A DNA stretch of 64,000 bases, from contig NZ_JACHGH010000014.1 of assembly GCF_014207435.1 (NCBI RefSeq), positions 1-64,000 of the forward strand. Direction: 5' to 3'. This DNA comes from Salirhabdus euzebyi. Lineage in GTDB: Bacteria > Bacillota > Bacilli > Bacillales > Alkalibacillaceae. Each line of letters starts with the position of its first letter. Within the stretch, counting starts at the first letter, position 1. A model generated the notes under the pieces. The model did not search any database. It was given only the letters and a program-made list of their open reading frames with translations, and was not told the DNA's origin. The position numbers and the translations under genes were made by a program. This document shows positions 18,522 to 28,253 of the stretch, in pieces.

Positions 18522-18567
18522 AAAAAGACACTTCTACTGGAATTATTCCGGTAAAGTGTCTTTTTTT
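18522..18567. terminator. Terminator after the ylaH pair
   Basis: Stem AAAAAGACACTT with AAGTGTCTTTTT and an inner second helix (ACTGGAAT / ATTCCGGT), then T residues. It is also positioned to terminate ylaI from the other strand. Confidence 0.85.
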
Positions 18568-18588
18568 GTCAGGCAGTTTTACTGTTAG

Positions 18589-18789
18589 CTAAATGTAGTC
18601 GTCTCGTTTTTTCTGACGAAATACCTTAAAGTTTCCTGTAGCCATCCGTTCTTTCGTTCTATCTTCAATGCGTTCCTTGCAAGGATCGCACATATAAGTC
18701 ATAACACGGCGTTTACGTAATTGTTTAGCTAAAAGGCCTGTCCCTTTTATATTGTCTACATTATCACATAGGATACATTTTACCCGCAT
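18589..18789 (-). CDS. ylaI: Zinc-ribbon protein YlaI (DUF2197)
   Basis: A 66-residue basic protein with two Cys pairs, CILC (5-8) and CDPC (34-37), typical of a four-Cys zinc ribbon. The spacing and the RVKCILCD start match YlaI of B. subtilis. GAGGTGATGTC lies ahead of the ATG. Function unknown; nucleic-acid binding is plausible. Confidence 0.85.
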   Translation of the reverse strand: MRVKCILCDNVDNIKGTGLLAKQLRKRRVMTYMCDPCKERIEDRTKERMATGNFKVFRQKKRDDYI

Positions 18790-18929
18790 GACATCACCTC
18801 ATTAAAGTCGTACTTTGTTTAGTATAGCATGATTCAATGGATATGTAATTCTCTTCCTTCAAATCGCTTGTTTTATTCTGAAAATTTTGGGGAATGGACA
18901 AGTATAGCAATAAAAAGGAGGTAGTCATT

Positions 18930-19160
18930 GTGGGTAAAAAAGGTAAAGTTATTAGCTTTTTTGCTGTAGGTTTAAGCTCGTTAGCTTTATGGAAGAAATT
19001 TGGTAATAATAAAAAAGAGTACAAAGAGGATGTGAAATCGACATTTGAGAAAGCTGGTAAACCGGAATTAAGTCATCAGGAAAACGCTGATATGGTAGCA
19101 GAAGGATCACAATTTGGTGTTCAATATTATAATAAGAAGAAAAGTCACCAAGTCGGTTAG
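18930..19160 (+). CDS. Small single-helix membrane protein, unknown
   Basis: A 76-residue protein with a short basic N-terminus (GKKGK), one hydrophobic helix (about 6-20) and a Lys/Glu-rich soluble tail. The GTG at 18930 follows AAGGAGG by about 9 bases; the upstream ATG at 18894 lacks a ribosome site and would add a charged stretch. Family not recognised. It is followed by a strong terminator and so is probably a single transcription unit. Confidence 0.65.
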   Translation: MGKKGKVISFFAVGLSSLALWKKFGNNKKEYKEDVKSTFEKAGKPELSHQENADMVAEGSQFGVQYYNKKKSHQVG

Positions 19161-19186
19161 TTACCGGTCTTGGTGACTATTTTTTA
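19143..19186. terminator. Terminator between the small membrane gene and ylaJ
   Basis: Stem AGTCACCAAG (19143-19152) / CTTGGTGACT (19169-19178) with an inner CGGT/ACCG pairing, followed by six T residues. The stem overlaps the end of the small gene and the ylaJ stop lies at its right edge. Confidence 0.9.
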
Positions 19187-19786
19187 TTGATTCATATAAT
19201 TATTAGATTGATCCTCTTGAATATTGTCTAACTCTTCTTTTTGCTGTTCTTCCAGCAATTTTTGATTTGTATTCGGTTCTTCAGGTTGATTATCTTTTTG
19301 TGGAACTTCTGGCATGTATCTTCCAACGATTGCCGCTAACTCGTCCATTATGGCATCTTCAGGGTGGCCTTGGCTAATTTTGTCACCCATTCTCCTAAGC
19401 CGTTCAGTAATATCTCCATCAGCCATAACCATAGCATTTGCACCGTTCTTTTCATGTTTAATTGCTTCTGCAACTGAATATTTTAGCGTTCCAACTCGAG
19501 TACGGTCTAATTCTTCATCAACATCAATACCAACAAGTGTATATGGACCAAACACAAGGGCTGAGGCACCATTTACCCCAGGAACATCTCCTGCAATGTT
19601 AGCTAAGTGTTCGGCCATTTCTTGATTTGATAAGTTTTCTTCATTTTGTTCCATTTCGGAATTTTTAACGTGTATTAAATCGTTTGTATTCGCATTGTTA
19701 TTTTGACCCTCATCATTACCATTACAAGCAGTAAGGGAAAATGCTGAGAGAATAAATACAAATAACATGATAAATGGCTTTCTCAT
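19184..19786 (-). CDS. ylaJ: YhcN/YlaJ family sporulation lipoprotein
   Basis: A lipoprotein with signal peptide and lipobox LTAC (Cys about 21), an Asn/Gln-rich linker, and the YhcN/YlaJ domain (about 55-150; GVNGASALVFGPYTLVGID, RLRRMGDKIS). The family is associated with spores and spore germination in Bacillus (inner spore membrane). The C-terminal tail is Glu/Gln/Asn-rich. AAGGAG precedes the ATG. Gene order ylaI-ylaJ-phoH is as in B. subtilis. Confidence 0.9.
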   Translation of the reverse strand: MRKPFIMLFVFILSAFSLTACNGNDEGQNNNANTNDLIHVKNSEMEQNEENLSNQEMAEHLANIAGDVPGVNGASALVFGPYTLVGIDVDEELDRTRVGTLKYSVAEAIKHEKNGANAMVMADGDITERLRRMGDKISQGHPEDAIMDELAAIVGRYMPEVPQKDNQPEEPNTNQKLLEEQQKEELDNIQEDQSNNYMNQ

Positions 19787-19909
19787 TGTGTTGTCACTCC
19801 TTTTATAAATTATTCTTTCTCATTCGTCTAACTTTATGTTTTAAAACATATATTAAATAACGGAAGCCTTGCCAAATCTTACAGAGCAAACAAATAGGAG
19901 GCGGCTTTT

Positions 19910-21232
19910 TTGAAAAAGACATATGTTTTGGATACCAATGTTTTGCTTCAGGATCCACAGGCCATTTTTACATTCGATGAGCATGAGGTAGTTATACCTG
20001 CAATCGTTCTAGAAGAAGTGGATTCCAAAAAGCGAAACATGGATGAATTAGGTCGAAATGCACGAGAAACTTCGCGCATTATAGACCGTTTCCGGGAGGC
20101 GGGAGAGCTATACAAAGGTGTTCCGTTACCAAACGGAGGAAAGTTCAGGATTGAATTAAATCACCGTTCTTTTTCAAAGCTAGAAGAAATTTTTTTAGAA
20201 CGAACGAATGATAACAGAATCCTTGCAGTAGCATTAAATCTCCATTTAGAAGCAAAAAAGGAAAATAAAGAAGTGGTCCTTGTTTCGAAGGATATTTTAA
20301 TGCGAGTAAAAGCAGATGCATTGGGACTAAAAGCAGAAGACTTTTTAAATGAACGAGCTGTTCAAGAGGATTCCATTTATGATGGATTTCAAGAATGGGA
20401 AGTTGGAGAAGAGCAGTTAAACGAATTTTATCGGGAGGGTAGATTACAAATACCGGAAGACAAAAAGAAAATGGTATATCCCAATGAATTTATTGTCATG
20501 AAAAATAGCATTAACCCATCTCAATCTGCGTTAGGTATAGTTCGTTCGAATCAACAAGTAATTGAAAAGTGCTGGTATCAGGAAGAAAATGCTTGGGGGA
20601 TATCACCGCGAAATGCACAGCAAATAATGGCGTTTGAATTATTATTTCGCCAAGACATACAACTTATTACAATGGTTGGGAAAGCTGGTACTGGTAAAAC
20701 ACTGTTAGCACTTGCAACAGGACTTATGCAAGTTGAAGACCTAGGTTTATACAAAAAAATGCTTGTGGCAAGGCCGATCGTACCACTTGGAAATGACATT
20801 GGGTATTTACCTGGTGAAAAGGAAGAAAAATTAAAACCATGGATGCAGCCCATCTATGATAATTTAGAATTTTTATTTGATGTGAAGAAGTCCGAGGATT
20901 TGGATAAAATCCTTTCAGGGATTGGTTCTATACAGGTTGAAGCATTGACATACATACGAGGAAGAAGCATCCCTGAACAGTTGATTTTTATTGATGAGGC
21001 CCAGAACCTAACAAAGCATGAAGTGAAGACAATTTTGACTCGTGTAGGGGAAGGAAGTAAAGTAATCCTTCTTGGTGACCCACAACAAATCGATCATCCA
21101 TACCTAGATGAATTTAATAATGGCCTTATACATGTAGTAGAAAAATTTAAAGATTATTCGTTAAGTGGACATGTGAAGCTGTTAAAAGGGGAAAGATCCT
21201 CCTTAGCCCAATTGTCTGCAGATTTATTGTGA
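19910..21232 (+). CDS. phoH: PhoH family ATPase with PIN domain (YlaK)
   Basis: A cytoplasmic fusion of an N-terminal PIN-type RNase domain (about 1-140; DTN with catalytic Asp8 and other acidic residues) and a C-terminal PhoH-like ATPase (about 230-440) with Walker A GKAGTGKT (257-264) and Walker B FIDEAQN (Asp362, Glu363). PhoH2-type PIN-PhoH proteins act as RNA helicase/RNases in other bacteria, so RNA processing is the likely role. TTG start with AGGAGG upstream. Equivalent to ylaK. Confidence 0.92.
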   Translation: MKKTYVLDTNVLLQDPQAIFTFDEHEVVIPAIVLEEVDSKKRNMDELGRNARETSRIIDRFREAGELYKGVPLPNGGKFRIELNHRSFSKLEEIFLERTNDNRILAVALNLHLEAKKENKEVVLVSKDILMRVKADALGLKAEDFLNERAVQEDSIYDGFQEWEVGEEQLNEFYREGRLQIPEDKKKMVYPNEFIVMKNSINPSQSALGIVRSNQQVIEKCWYQEENAWGISPRNAQQIMAFELLFRQDIQLITMVGKAGTGKTLLALATGLMQVEDLGLYKKMLVARPIVPLGNDIGYLPGEKEEKLKPWMQPIYDNLEFLFDVKKSEDLDKILSGIGSIQVEALTYIRGRSIPEQLIFIDEAQNLTKHEVKTILTRVGEGSKVILLGDPQQIDHPYLDEFNNGLIHVVEKFKDYSLSGHVKLLKGERSSLAQLSADLL

Positions 21233-21238
21233 AAAGGG

Positions 21239-21271
21239 AGTATCCGTTAAAAGCGGATACTTTCTTTTTTG
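21239..21271 (+). terminator. Terminator after phoH
   Basis: Stem AGTATCCG (21239-21246) / CGGATACT (21254-21261) followed by a T-rich run. Confidence 0.85.
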
Positions 21272-21416
21272 TATAGAAGTGTACAGAAATTGTACAAGAG
21301 CTGACTGATTTATAGCGACTACGGTGATGACTGAAGAGAAAGGGAGGGGAATTGATAGTAATAATTGCACCAAACGGATGATCATTTGCACAAAACGATA
21401 AATTTTAGATAAGCAA

Positions 21417-21442
21417 AGAGCTTCCCAAATGGAAAGCTCTAC
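21417..21442. terminator. Hairpin downstream of the 21446-21943 gene
   Basis: Stem AGAGCTTCC with GGAAAGCTCT (one bulged base) just after the minus-strand stop codon. The T run on that strand is poor. The preceding 140 bases between phoH and this point hold nothing I can name. Confidence 0.5.
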
Positions 21443-21445
21443 TTT

Positions 21446-21943
21446 TTATTCAATGGTTATTTGTTTTACTCCACGAATCGGTGTATCTTTATTTGATCCA
21501 TCGCCAAAATAAAAGTAAAGTGGTCCATCTTCTTTTAGCGGTTTACCTTCGACTGCGAACAAGAAATAACCATTTTCTAATTGTTCTATCGTGACAGTTT
21601 GATCACCTTGTTCGGTTAACAAAATAGCATTTGATGCATTATCTTTAACCTCTGCGTTTGCTAAGAAAGGTTTAATTGACATCACATATGTACTTTCTAA
21701 TGCTTTTTTGCGCTCAGCTTTCGAAAGACTTTTATTAACTGGTGGTTTTATTTTTTGTTGCATATATACCTCACGGTTCCACCTTTCAGAGGCTTGTTCG
21801 AGATCATTTTCATTGTTTTCTACATTTTCGCCGCCAGTAGGATTAAAAGCTTGATCAAACTCTACTTTGCGATCATCAAATATCCATACACTTGGATCAA
21901 GTGTTATAGGAAATCCTACATTTCCTTTTAGTTGTACAATCAC
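21446..21943 (-). CDS. Uncharacterised protein, YlaL position
   Basis: A 165-residue soluble, acidic protein. It begins IVQLKGNVGFPITLDPSVWIFDD, a strand-rich start; the middle is Asn/Glu-rich and probably helical, and the end (GPLYFYFGDGSN) is again strand-like. The GTG at 21943 follows GAGGTGG; the in-frame ATG at 21958 overlaps that site. It sits between phoH and glutaminase, the ylaL position. Similar Bacillus proteins carry a peptidyl-prolyl isomerase label in databases, from memory, but I see no isomerase motif and do not endorse it. Confidence 0.75.
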   Translation of the reverse strand: MIVQLKGNVGFPITLDPSVWIFDDRKVEFDQAFNPTGGENVENNENDLEQASERWNREVYMQQKIKPPVNKSLSKAERKKALESTYVMSIKPFLANAEVKDNASNAILLTEQGDQTVTIEQLENGYFLFAVEGKPLKEDGPLYFYFGDGSNKDTPIRGVKQITIE

Positions 21944-22022
21944 TGTTAGCCACCTCATTTCTACATCATCTCTATTAGTATATCGAAATTTACTTGCGCA
22001 TGCATTAAGGAGGCTGTTAAAT

Positions 22023-22952
22023 TTGAAAAAAGTTACGGAAGATGAATTGAAAAAGTGGATGGAACATGTTCGAATCTATGCAAATAATGGTAAGGTTGCA
22101 GATTATATTCCTGCTCTTGCAAAACAACAACCGGAAATTAATGCTGCTGCCTTTTATCACATTGATGGTCATTGTGTTGCCGCTGGACAGACGAAATACT
22201 TATTTACCTTACAAAGTGTATCAAAGGTACTTGCTCTAGCTGTCGCATTGATGGAGCATGGGGAGGATGCCGTTTTTTCAAGAGTAGGCTTAGAACCAAC
22301 GAGTGAACCATTTTATACGATATCAAAATTAGAGTTAGAGAAACCTTCCAAACCAATAAATCCTATGATCAATGCTGGAGCTCTAGCTATTACTAATATG
22401 CTTTGTGGTGCGAATTCAGAGGAAATGGTTGGTCAGATACTTCAACTTATTCATAAAATGCTTGGTGACACTAGTATTGACTATGATCAAGAAGTGGCAA
22501 AGTCTGAGTATGAATCAGCTTTTTTAAATCGTTCCTTGTGCTATTTTATGAAACAAAATGGTGTAATTACTGGAAGTGTCGAGGAGCTTTTAGATGCCTA
22601 TACGAAACAATGTGCTATTCGAATGAACATACAACAGCTTGCTAAAATCGCAGCTATATTTGCTAATGATGGGAAGGACATCCATTCGGATGAGCAAATT
22701 ATTCCATTGTATTACGCTCGAATATGTAAGACCTTTATGGTGACTTGTGGTATGTATAATGCGTCAGGCTCTTTTGCGATTAAGGTGGGTATTCCTGCAA
22801 AGAGTGGAGTTTCCGGTGCCATTATGGGTGTTGTAAGGGATAGTGGTGGAATTGCTGTCTTTGGTCCTTCCCTAGATGAAAAGGGGAATAGCGTAGTTGG
22901 TATAAAACTTTTAGAACTAATGTCTAAACATTACAATTGGTCTATTTATTAA
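22023..22952 (+). CDS. glsA: Glutaminase
   Basis: Converts glutamine to glutamate and ammonia in the cytoplasm; serine-dependent beta-lactamase fold (glutaminase family). The catalytic Ser65-x-x-Lys68 is in QSVSK. Further family motifs are KPINPMINAGALAI, NRSLCYFMKQNG, MYNASGSFA and IPAKSGVSG. The 309-residue length matches B. subtilis YlaM. The TTG at 22023 was chosen because AAGGAGG lies 9 bases upstream; the frame stays open for 52 codons before that, running into the divergent gene. Confidence 0.93.
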   Translation: MKKVTEDELKKWMEHVRIYANNGKVADYIPALAKQQPEINAAAFYHIDGHCVAAGQTKYLFTLQSVSKVLALAVALMEHGEDAVFSRVGLEPTSEPFYTISKLELEKPSKPINPMINAGALAITNMLCGANSEEMVGQILQLIHKMLGDTSIDYDQEVAKSEYESAFLNRSLCYFMKQNGVITGSVEELLDAYTKQCAIRMNIQQLAKIAAIFANDGKDIHSDEQIIPLYYARICKTFMVTCGMYNASGSFAIKVGIPAKSGVSGAIMGVVRDSGGIAVFGPSLDEKGNSVVGIKLLELMSKHYNWSIY

Positions 22953-23049
22953 AACATATAGAAAAGAATAAAATCCCCTTCTTTGTTGCATTTTTACTGT
23001 GAAGACGGTAATATAATATAAGAGAAAGTCTTTAAGAGGGGGAATTCCC

Positions 23050-23337
23050 GTGTCATCTGAAGTAGCAACCGACCGCCAACAAGCTTTGGCACTTTTAAAG
23101 GAAGATGCTGATAAAATATTGCAGCTCATTAAAGTACAAATGGATAACTTAACGATGCCACAATGTCCTCTATATGAAGAGGTTTTAGATACACAAATGT
23201 TTGGCCTATCAAGGGAAATTAACTTTGCTGTTCGGTTAAACCTTGTTCATGAAGAAACAGGAAAGAAAATTATGGAAAACCTGGAAAGACAGCTGAGTGC
23301 TTTACACGATGCTGCACAGGCACAACGCTCGAAATAG
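23050..23337 (+). CDS. ylaN: UPF0358 protein YlaN
   Basis: A 95-residue helical protein. YlaN of B. subtilis and Staphylococcus aureus binds iron and interacts with Fur, relieving Fur repression; it becomes essential when iron is low. The [20 protein letters not shown] and [20 protein letters not shown] segments identify the family. GTG start with GAGGGGG upstream. A TATAAT at 23012-23017 lies a suitable distance ahead, though no good -35 is seen. Confidence 0.93.
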   Translation: MSSEVATDRQQALALLKEDADKILQLIKVQMDNLTMPQCPLYEEVLDTQMFGLSREINFAVRLNLVHEETGKKIMENLERQLSALHDAAQAQRSK

Positions 23338-23378
23338 AACTCAACTTACAACGATTTTGTTGTAAATTGAGTTTTTTT
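23338..23378 (+). terminator. Terminator after ylaN
   Basis: Stem AACTCAACTTACAAC with GTTGTAAATTGAGTT (one mismatch), followed by seven T residues; it begins immediately after the stop codon. Confidence 0.92.
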
Positions 23379-23557
23379 ATTTGTCCTAAAGGTTATGGTA
23401 TTTGTTTGTCAAGCAGGATTTTTACTATCTTATGTAGTAAATAAAGTATTATAGTATAAAGACAAGTTAGTAAAAGTGATTACATACATCCATTTTGAAA
23501 CAACAGTAGAATCTTGATAAATCATGAAATTACACCTTAAGGATGGTTTGATAAATA

Positions 23558-24763
23558 ATGAAAAATAGATTAAAATATTTTGATTTTGCTTTAATGTTTA
23601 CCCCAATTGTTCTTACTGCATTTGGAATTGTAATGATTTACAGTGCTAGTATGGTCTATGCGGTGATTAAGTTAGAAGTTGGCAGTACTTTTTTTCTTTT
23701 TAAACAACTTCAATGGGCAATAATAGGGGTTGGCGCTTTTTTCTTTTTTGCCTTAATTCCTTATCAAAAGTACCAAAGGATTATTAAGTTCATCGTGTTG
23801 ACGATGTTAGTACTATTAGGTTCTGTTCTCATTTTTGGTAATAATGTGAATAATGCGCGATCTTGGTTTGATTTTGGATTCATGAGTTTTCAGCCGGCAG
23901 AGGTTGCAAAATTAGGATTAATTATTTATTTAGCTTCTGTTTATTCCAAAAAACTAAAGTACATACATGATTTTGGAAAAGCGGTAATGCCACCTTTAAT
24001 CCTCACGGCTGTAACGATCGGATTGATTGTGCTTCAGCCGGATATAGGTACAGCAGCTATTATTTTTCTTATTTCTTTAAGTGTAATAGTGAGCTCAGGT
24101 ATTAAATTCCGTCACTTATTTATATTAGGGGCATTGGGGATATTTTTTATTACCATAGCTGTTCCACATTTAGTAACGGATGAAAGAGTAGCCAGATTTA
24201 CTGGTGCTTATGAACCCTTTGAGGACCCCTCCGATGATGGGTATCACTTGATTCAATCTTATGTCGCAATTGGGACTGGTGGACTAACGGGTGAAGGTCT
24301 AGGAGGATCTGTTCAAAAACTTGGCTATTTATTAGAAGCACATACTGATTTTATTATGGCTGTAATCGCTGAGGAACTAGGCTTAGTTGGAGTAGGTATA
24401 ACGATTGGTCTTCTAGCATTAATTGTTTTAAGGGGTTTATATTTTGCCAAAAAGTGCGAAGATGCCTTTGGATCCCTTTTAGCCATTGGGATTTCCTGTA
24501 TGATAGGTATTCAAACATTCATTAATGTAGGGGCAGTAAGTGGCTTATTGCCAATTACAGGAGTTACCCTTCCTTTTATAAGTTACGGGGGTAGTTCTTT
24601 GTTAATATTAATGATTTCCATGGGAATATTAAATAATATTGCTATGCAAATTCGTAAAGCCGAATTTACGAACACAAAACAAACCGAACCAATACCACAA
24701 CAGTCTAATAATCAAACTGTTGTTTCAATAAGTGAAAGTGGGGGGAAAAGATGGGTGAAATAA
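23558..24763 (+). CDS. ftsW: Septal peptidoglycan polymerase FtsW
   Basis: SEDS-family glycosyltransferase of the divisome, about ten membrane helices, partner of the transpeptidase PbpB encoded later in the window. Family markers: SWFDFGFMSFQPAE, QPDIGTA, and the C-terminal PFISYGGSSLLILMISMGIL. The TGEGLGGSVQKLGYLLEAHTDF loop contains the family's extracellular conserved region. The ribosome site (AAGGATGG) is weak and a little far. The last 13 bases overlap pyc, a close coupling of division and carboxylase genes that is also the usual order in Bacillus. Confidence 0.9.
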   Translation: MKNRLKYFDFALMFTPIVLTAFGIVMIYSASMVYAVIKLEVGSTFFLFKQLQWAIIGVGAFFFFALIPYQKYQRIIKFIVLTMLVLLGSVLIFGNNVNNARSWFDFGFMSFQPAEVAKLGLIIYLASVYSKKLKYIHDFGKAVMPPLILTAVTIGLIVLQPDIGTAAIIFLISLSVIVSSGIKFRHLFILGALGIFFITIAVPHLVTDERVARFTGAYEPFEDPSDDGYHLIQSYVAIGTGGLTGEGLGGSVQKLGYLLEAHTDFIMAVIAEELGLVGVGITIGLLALIVLRGLYFAKKCEDAFGSLLAIGISCMIGIQTFINVGAVSGLLPITGVTLPFISYGGSSLLILMISMGILNNIAMQIRKAEFTNTKQTEPIPQQSNNQTVVSISESGGKRWVK

Positions 24764-27700
24764 AAAAGATTCAAAAGGTACTAGTAGCAAATAGAGGGGA
24801 AATAGCTATTCGTGTGTTTAGAGCTTGTACAGAGCTTAATATTCGTACAGTTGCAATTTATTCTCAAGAAGACACAGGTTCTTTTCACCGCTACAAAGCA
24901 GATGAGGCTTATTTGGTAGGACAAGGTAAAAAGCCGATTGATGCGTATTTAGATATTGAAGGTATTATTGAAATTGCAAAGAACGTAGATGTTGATGCTA
25001 TTCATCCCGGCTACGGTTTTCTATCGGAAAATATTCATTTTGCAAGAAGATGTGAAGAAGAAGGAATTATATTTATTGGTCCAAACAGCAAGCATCTTGA
25101 TATGTTTGGAGATAAAGTAAAAGCTAGGCATCAAGCAATACAAGCAAATATCCCTGTAATACCTGGGAGTAATGGACCTGTTACAAGTTTAGAAGAAGTA
25201 GAGAACTTCACAGAAGAGCATGGATATCCAATCATTATAAAAGCCTCCCTTGGGGGTGGTGGACGTGGTATGCGAATCGTCCGAACGCCAGAATCTTTAA
25301 AGGATTCCTTTGAGCGAGCAAAATCTGAAGCAAAAGCGGCTTTTGGTAATGATGAGGTGTATGTAGAAAAGCTAGTAGAAAACCCTAAACATATTGAAGT
25401 TCAAATTCTTGGTGACCACAACGGCAATATTGTTCACCTATATGATCGAGATTGTTCCGTGCAAAGAAGGCATCAAAAAGTAGTTGAAGTTGCTCCAAGT
25501 GTATCTTTAACGACGGAGTTAAGAGAAAGAATTTGTGAAGCGGCTGTTCAATTAATGGAAAAAGCACAGTACATAAATGCTGGAACTGTGGAGTTTTTAG
25601 TTACTGATAATGAATTCTTTTTTATAGAAGTTAATCCAAGAGTACAAGTAGAGCATACCATTACGGAATTAATTACGGGAGTAGATATTGTACATTCACA
25701 AATATTAATTGCAGAAGGACACGATCTTTTTGGCGAAGTAATTGGTATTCCACATCAAGAACATATCAAAACAAATGGGTATGCAATTCAATCACGTGTC
25801 ACAACAGAAGACCCGCTAAATAACTTTATGCCAGATACAGGCAAGATAATGGCATATCGTTCTGGTGGCGGTTTTGGGGTGAGACTTGATGCAGGTAATG
25901 GCTTCCAAGGAGCTGTTATTTCACCTTATTATGATTCCCTACTCGTGAAAGTATCCACATGGGCCCTATCTTTTGATAAAGCGGCTAAAAAAATGGTGAG
26001 AAATTTAAAGGAATTCCGGATTCGTGGAATTAAAACAAACATTCCGTTTTTAGAGAACGTTATTCAGAATGAAAAGTTTTTGTCTGGGGATTATAACACG
26101 ACGTTCATTGATCAATCACCTGAGCTATTTGTATTCCCGAAAAGGAAAGACCGTGGAACCAAAATGCTAACGTACATTGGCGATGTAACTGTTAATGGTT
26201 ATGAAGGAATGACTCAAAAGAAAAAACCAGCCTTTCCGAAACCACGTGTCCCTAAAATAAAGCATTCAGATCCAATTCCTACTGGTACCAAACAAATATT
26301 AGACGAAAAAGGACCAGAGGGTCTTGCCAATTGGTTATTGGACCAAAAGGAAGTTTTATTAACAGATACTACTTTCCGTGATGCACATCAATCACTATTA
26401 GCAACTAGATTTAGAACAAAAGATTTATTACAAATTGCGGAACCAACGGCACGATTATTGCCTAATTTGTTTTCTGTAGAAATGTGGGGAGGGGCTACAT
26501 TTGATGTTGCCTACCGCTTTTTAAAAGAAGACCCTTGGGATCGTTTATTAAAACTTAGAGAAAAAATGCCAAATGTACTATTTCAAATGTTGCTCCGAGC
26601 TAGCAATGCAGTTGGATACAAGAACTATCCTGACAATGTTATCAAAGAGTTTGTTGAGAAGAGTAGTAGTGCTGGCATAGATGTATTTCGAATTTTTGAT
26701 AGTTTGAATTGGGTAGAAGGTATGAAACTGGCAATTGAAGCAGTTCGTGAAAATAACAAAGTTGCAGAAGCTGCAATCTGTTATACAGGAGATATACTAA
26801 ATAGTAGTCGTACAAAATATGACTTAAACTACTACAAAAACATGGCAAAGGAATTGGAAAAATCAGGAGCACATATTTTAGGAATTAAGGATATGGCAGG
26901 ACTTTTAAAACCTGAAGCCGCCTACCAACTTATTTCTAGCTTAAAAGATACCGTGCAAATACCAATCCATTTGCACACCCATGACACGAGCGGCAACGGT
27001 ATTTTTACATATGCTCGAGCTATCGATGCTGGTGTTGATGTTGTGGATGTTGCGTGTGGCCCGATGGCAGGTTTAACGTCACAGCCTAGTGCTAACAGCT
27101 TATTTTACGCTCTTGATCATCATGAAAGGCAACCAAAAGTTAACATCGGTTCATATGAAAAAATAGGCCATTATTGGGAAGATGTAAGGAAGTTTTATCA
27201 CGAGTTTGAAAGTGGTATGATGTCTCCGCATTCAGAGGTTTATGAACACGAAATGCCTGGTGGTCAATATAGCAATTTACAGCAACAAGCAAAAGCAGTA
27301 GGTCTAGAACATAGATGGGACGATGTGAAACGAATGTACCGCCGAGTAAACGAGTTATTCGGTGATATTGTAAAAGTAACCCCATCATCTAAAGTAGTAG
27401 GCGATATGGCTTTATATATGGTTCAAAATGAATTAACAGTGGATGATATTTATGATCGTGGGGAAACACTTGATTTTCCAGATAGTGTAGTTGAGTTTTT
27501 CCGTGGAGATTTAGGTCAACCATACCAAGGTTTTCCACAGGAACTTCAACGAATTATTTTAAAAGGTCGTAAACCACTAACGGTAAGGCCAGGAGAGCTC
27601 ATGCAAAATATTGATTTTAAGGAAATGCAAGAATCCTTGTTCCAAAAATTAGATCGCCAAGTGACAAGCTTTGATTTAATAAGCTATGCACTATACCCGA

Positions 27701-28194
27701 AAGTGTTTATGGATTATAACAAATTTTATAATCACTATGGTGACATGTCTGTGTTGGATACCCCTACTTTCTTCTACGGTATGCGTTTAGGTGAGGAGAT
27801 TGAAGTGGAAATTGAACAAGGTAAAACATTAATTGTTAAGCTTGTGTCGGTTGGAGAACCTCAACAAAATGGAATGCGAGTCATCTATTTTGAATTAAAC
27901 GGACAGCCGCGTGAAGTTGTGGTTCCAGATAGAAGCATAAAGGATGTCGTGCAGGAACGTCCAAAGGCTGATAAAGGCAATGGTAATCATATTGGGGCAA
28001 CGATGCCTGGGACGGTAATAAAAGTAATTGTAGAAAAAGGGGAAAAAGTGAATAAAGGTGATCACCTCATGATCACGGAAGCAATGAAAATGGAAACAAC
28101 TGTTCAAGCCCCTTTTGAAGGGAAAATCAAGGAAATATATGTGAAAAGTAATGACGCGATAGGAACAGGAGATTTACTAATTGAAATGGAATAA
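24751..28194 (+). CDS. pyc: Pyruvate carboxylase
   Basis: Biotin enzyme that makes oxaloacetate from pyruvate, ATP and bicarbonate; the anaplerotic step. Domains in order: biotin carboxylase (about 1-455; ATP-grasp GGGGRG at 168-173, EVNPRVQVEHT), allosteric linker, carboxyltransferase TIM barrel (about 530-800; TDTTFRDAHQS, HTHDTSGNG), PC tetramerisation region, and biotinyl domain with EAMKMET (biotinylated Lys1113). The 1147-residue single chain is standard. The ribosome site GGGGGG lies within the ftsW end. Confidence 0.98.
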   Translation: MGEIKKIQKVLVANRGEIAIRVFRACTELNIRTVAIYSQEDTGSFHRYKADEAYLVGQGKKPIDAYLDIEGIIEIAKNVDVDAIHPGYGFLSENIHFARRCEEEGIIFIGPNSKHLDMFGDKVKARHQAIQANIPVIPGSNGPVTSLEEVENFTEEHGYPIIIKASLGGGGRGMRIVRTPESLKDSFERAKSEAKAAFGNDEVYVEKLVENPKHIEVQILGDHNGNIVHLYDRDCSVQRRHQKVVEVAPSVSLTTELRERICEAAVQLMEKAQYINAGTVEFLVTDNEFFFIEVNPRVQVEHTITELITGVDIVHSQILIAEGHDLFGEVIGIPHQEHIKTNGYAIQSRVTTEDPLNNFMPDTGKIMAYRSGGGFGVRLDAGNGFQGAVISPYYDSLLVKVSTWALSFDKAAKKMVRNLKEFRIRGIKTNIPFLENVIQNEKFLSGDYNTTFIDQSPELFVFPKRKDRGTKMLTYIGDVTVNGYEGMTQKKKPAFPKPRVPKIKHSDPIPTGTKQILDEKGPEGLANWLLDQKEVLLTDTTFRDAHQSLLATRFRTKDLLQIAEPTARLLPNLFSVEMWGGATFDVAYRFLKEDPWDRLLKLREKMPNVLFQMLLRASNAVGYKNYPDNVIKEFVEKSSSAGIDVFRIFDSLNWVEGMKLAIEAVRENNKVAEAAICYTGDILNSSRTKYDLNYYKNMAKELEKSGAHILGIKDMAGLLKPEAAYQLISSLKDTVQIPIHLHTHDTSGNGIFTYARAIDAGVDVVDVACGPMAGLTSQPSANSLFYALDHHERQPKVNIGSYEKIGHYWEDVRKFYHEFESGMMSPHSEVYEHEMPGGQYSNLQQQAKAVGLEHRWDDVKRMYRRVNELFGDIVKVTPSSKVVGDMALYMVQNELTVDDIYDRGETLDFPDSVVEFFRGDLGQPYQGFPQELQRIILKGRKPLTVRPGELMQNIDFKEMQESLFQKLDRQVTSFDLISYALYPKVFMDYNKFYNHYGDMSVLDTPTFFYGMRLGEEIEVEIEQGKTLIVKLVSVGEPQQNGMRVIYFELNGQPREVVVPDRSIKDVVQERPKADKGNGNHIGATMPGTVIKVIVEKGEKVNKGDHLMITEAMKMETTVQAPFEGKIKEIYVKSNDAIGTGDLLIEME

Positions 28195-28201
28195 GGTATA
28201 G

Positions 28202-28243
28202 AAAAAAGCTCTGATTCCTTTATAAAGGAATCAGAGCTTTTTT
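28202..28243. terminator. Bidirectional terminator of pyc and ctaA
   Basis: A perfect 19-bp stem: the sequence AAAAAAGCTCTGATTCCTT and its complement with a tiny loop, flanked by A and T runs. Confidence 0.95.
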
Positions 28244-28253
28244 CCTGTGTCCG

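Noticed and set aside
21327-21338. TGACTGAAGAGA in the phoH-ylaL gap, 10 of 12 matches to the palindrome near 8.4 kb
   Set aside because: Only one half-site is intact and no gene start lies at a matching distance, so it is treated as chance.
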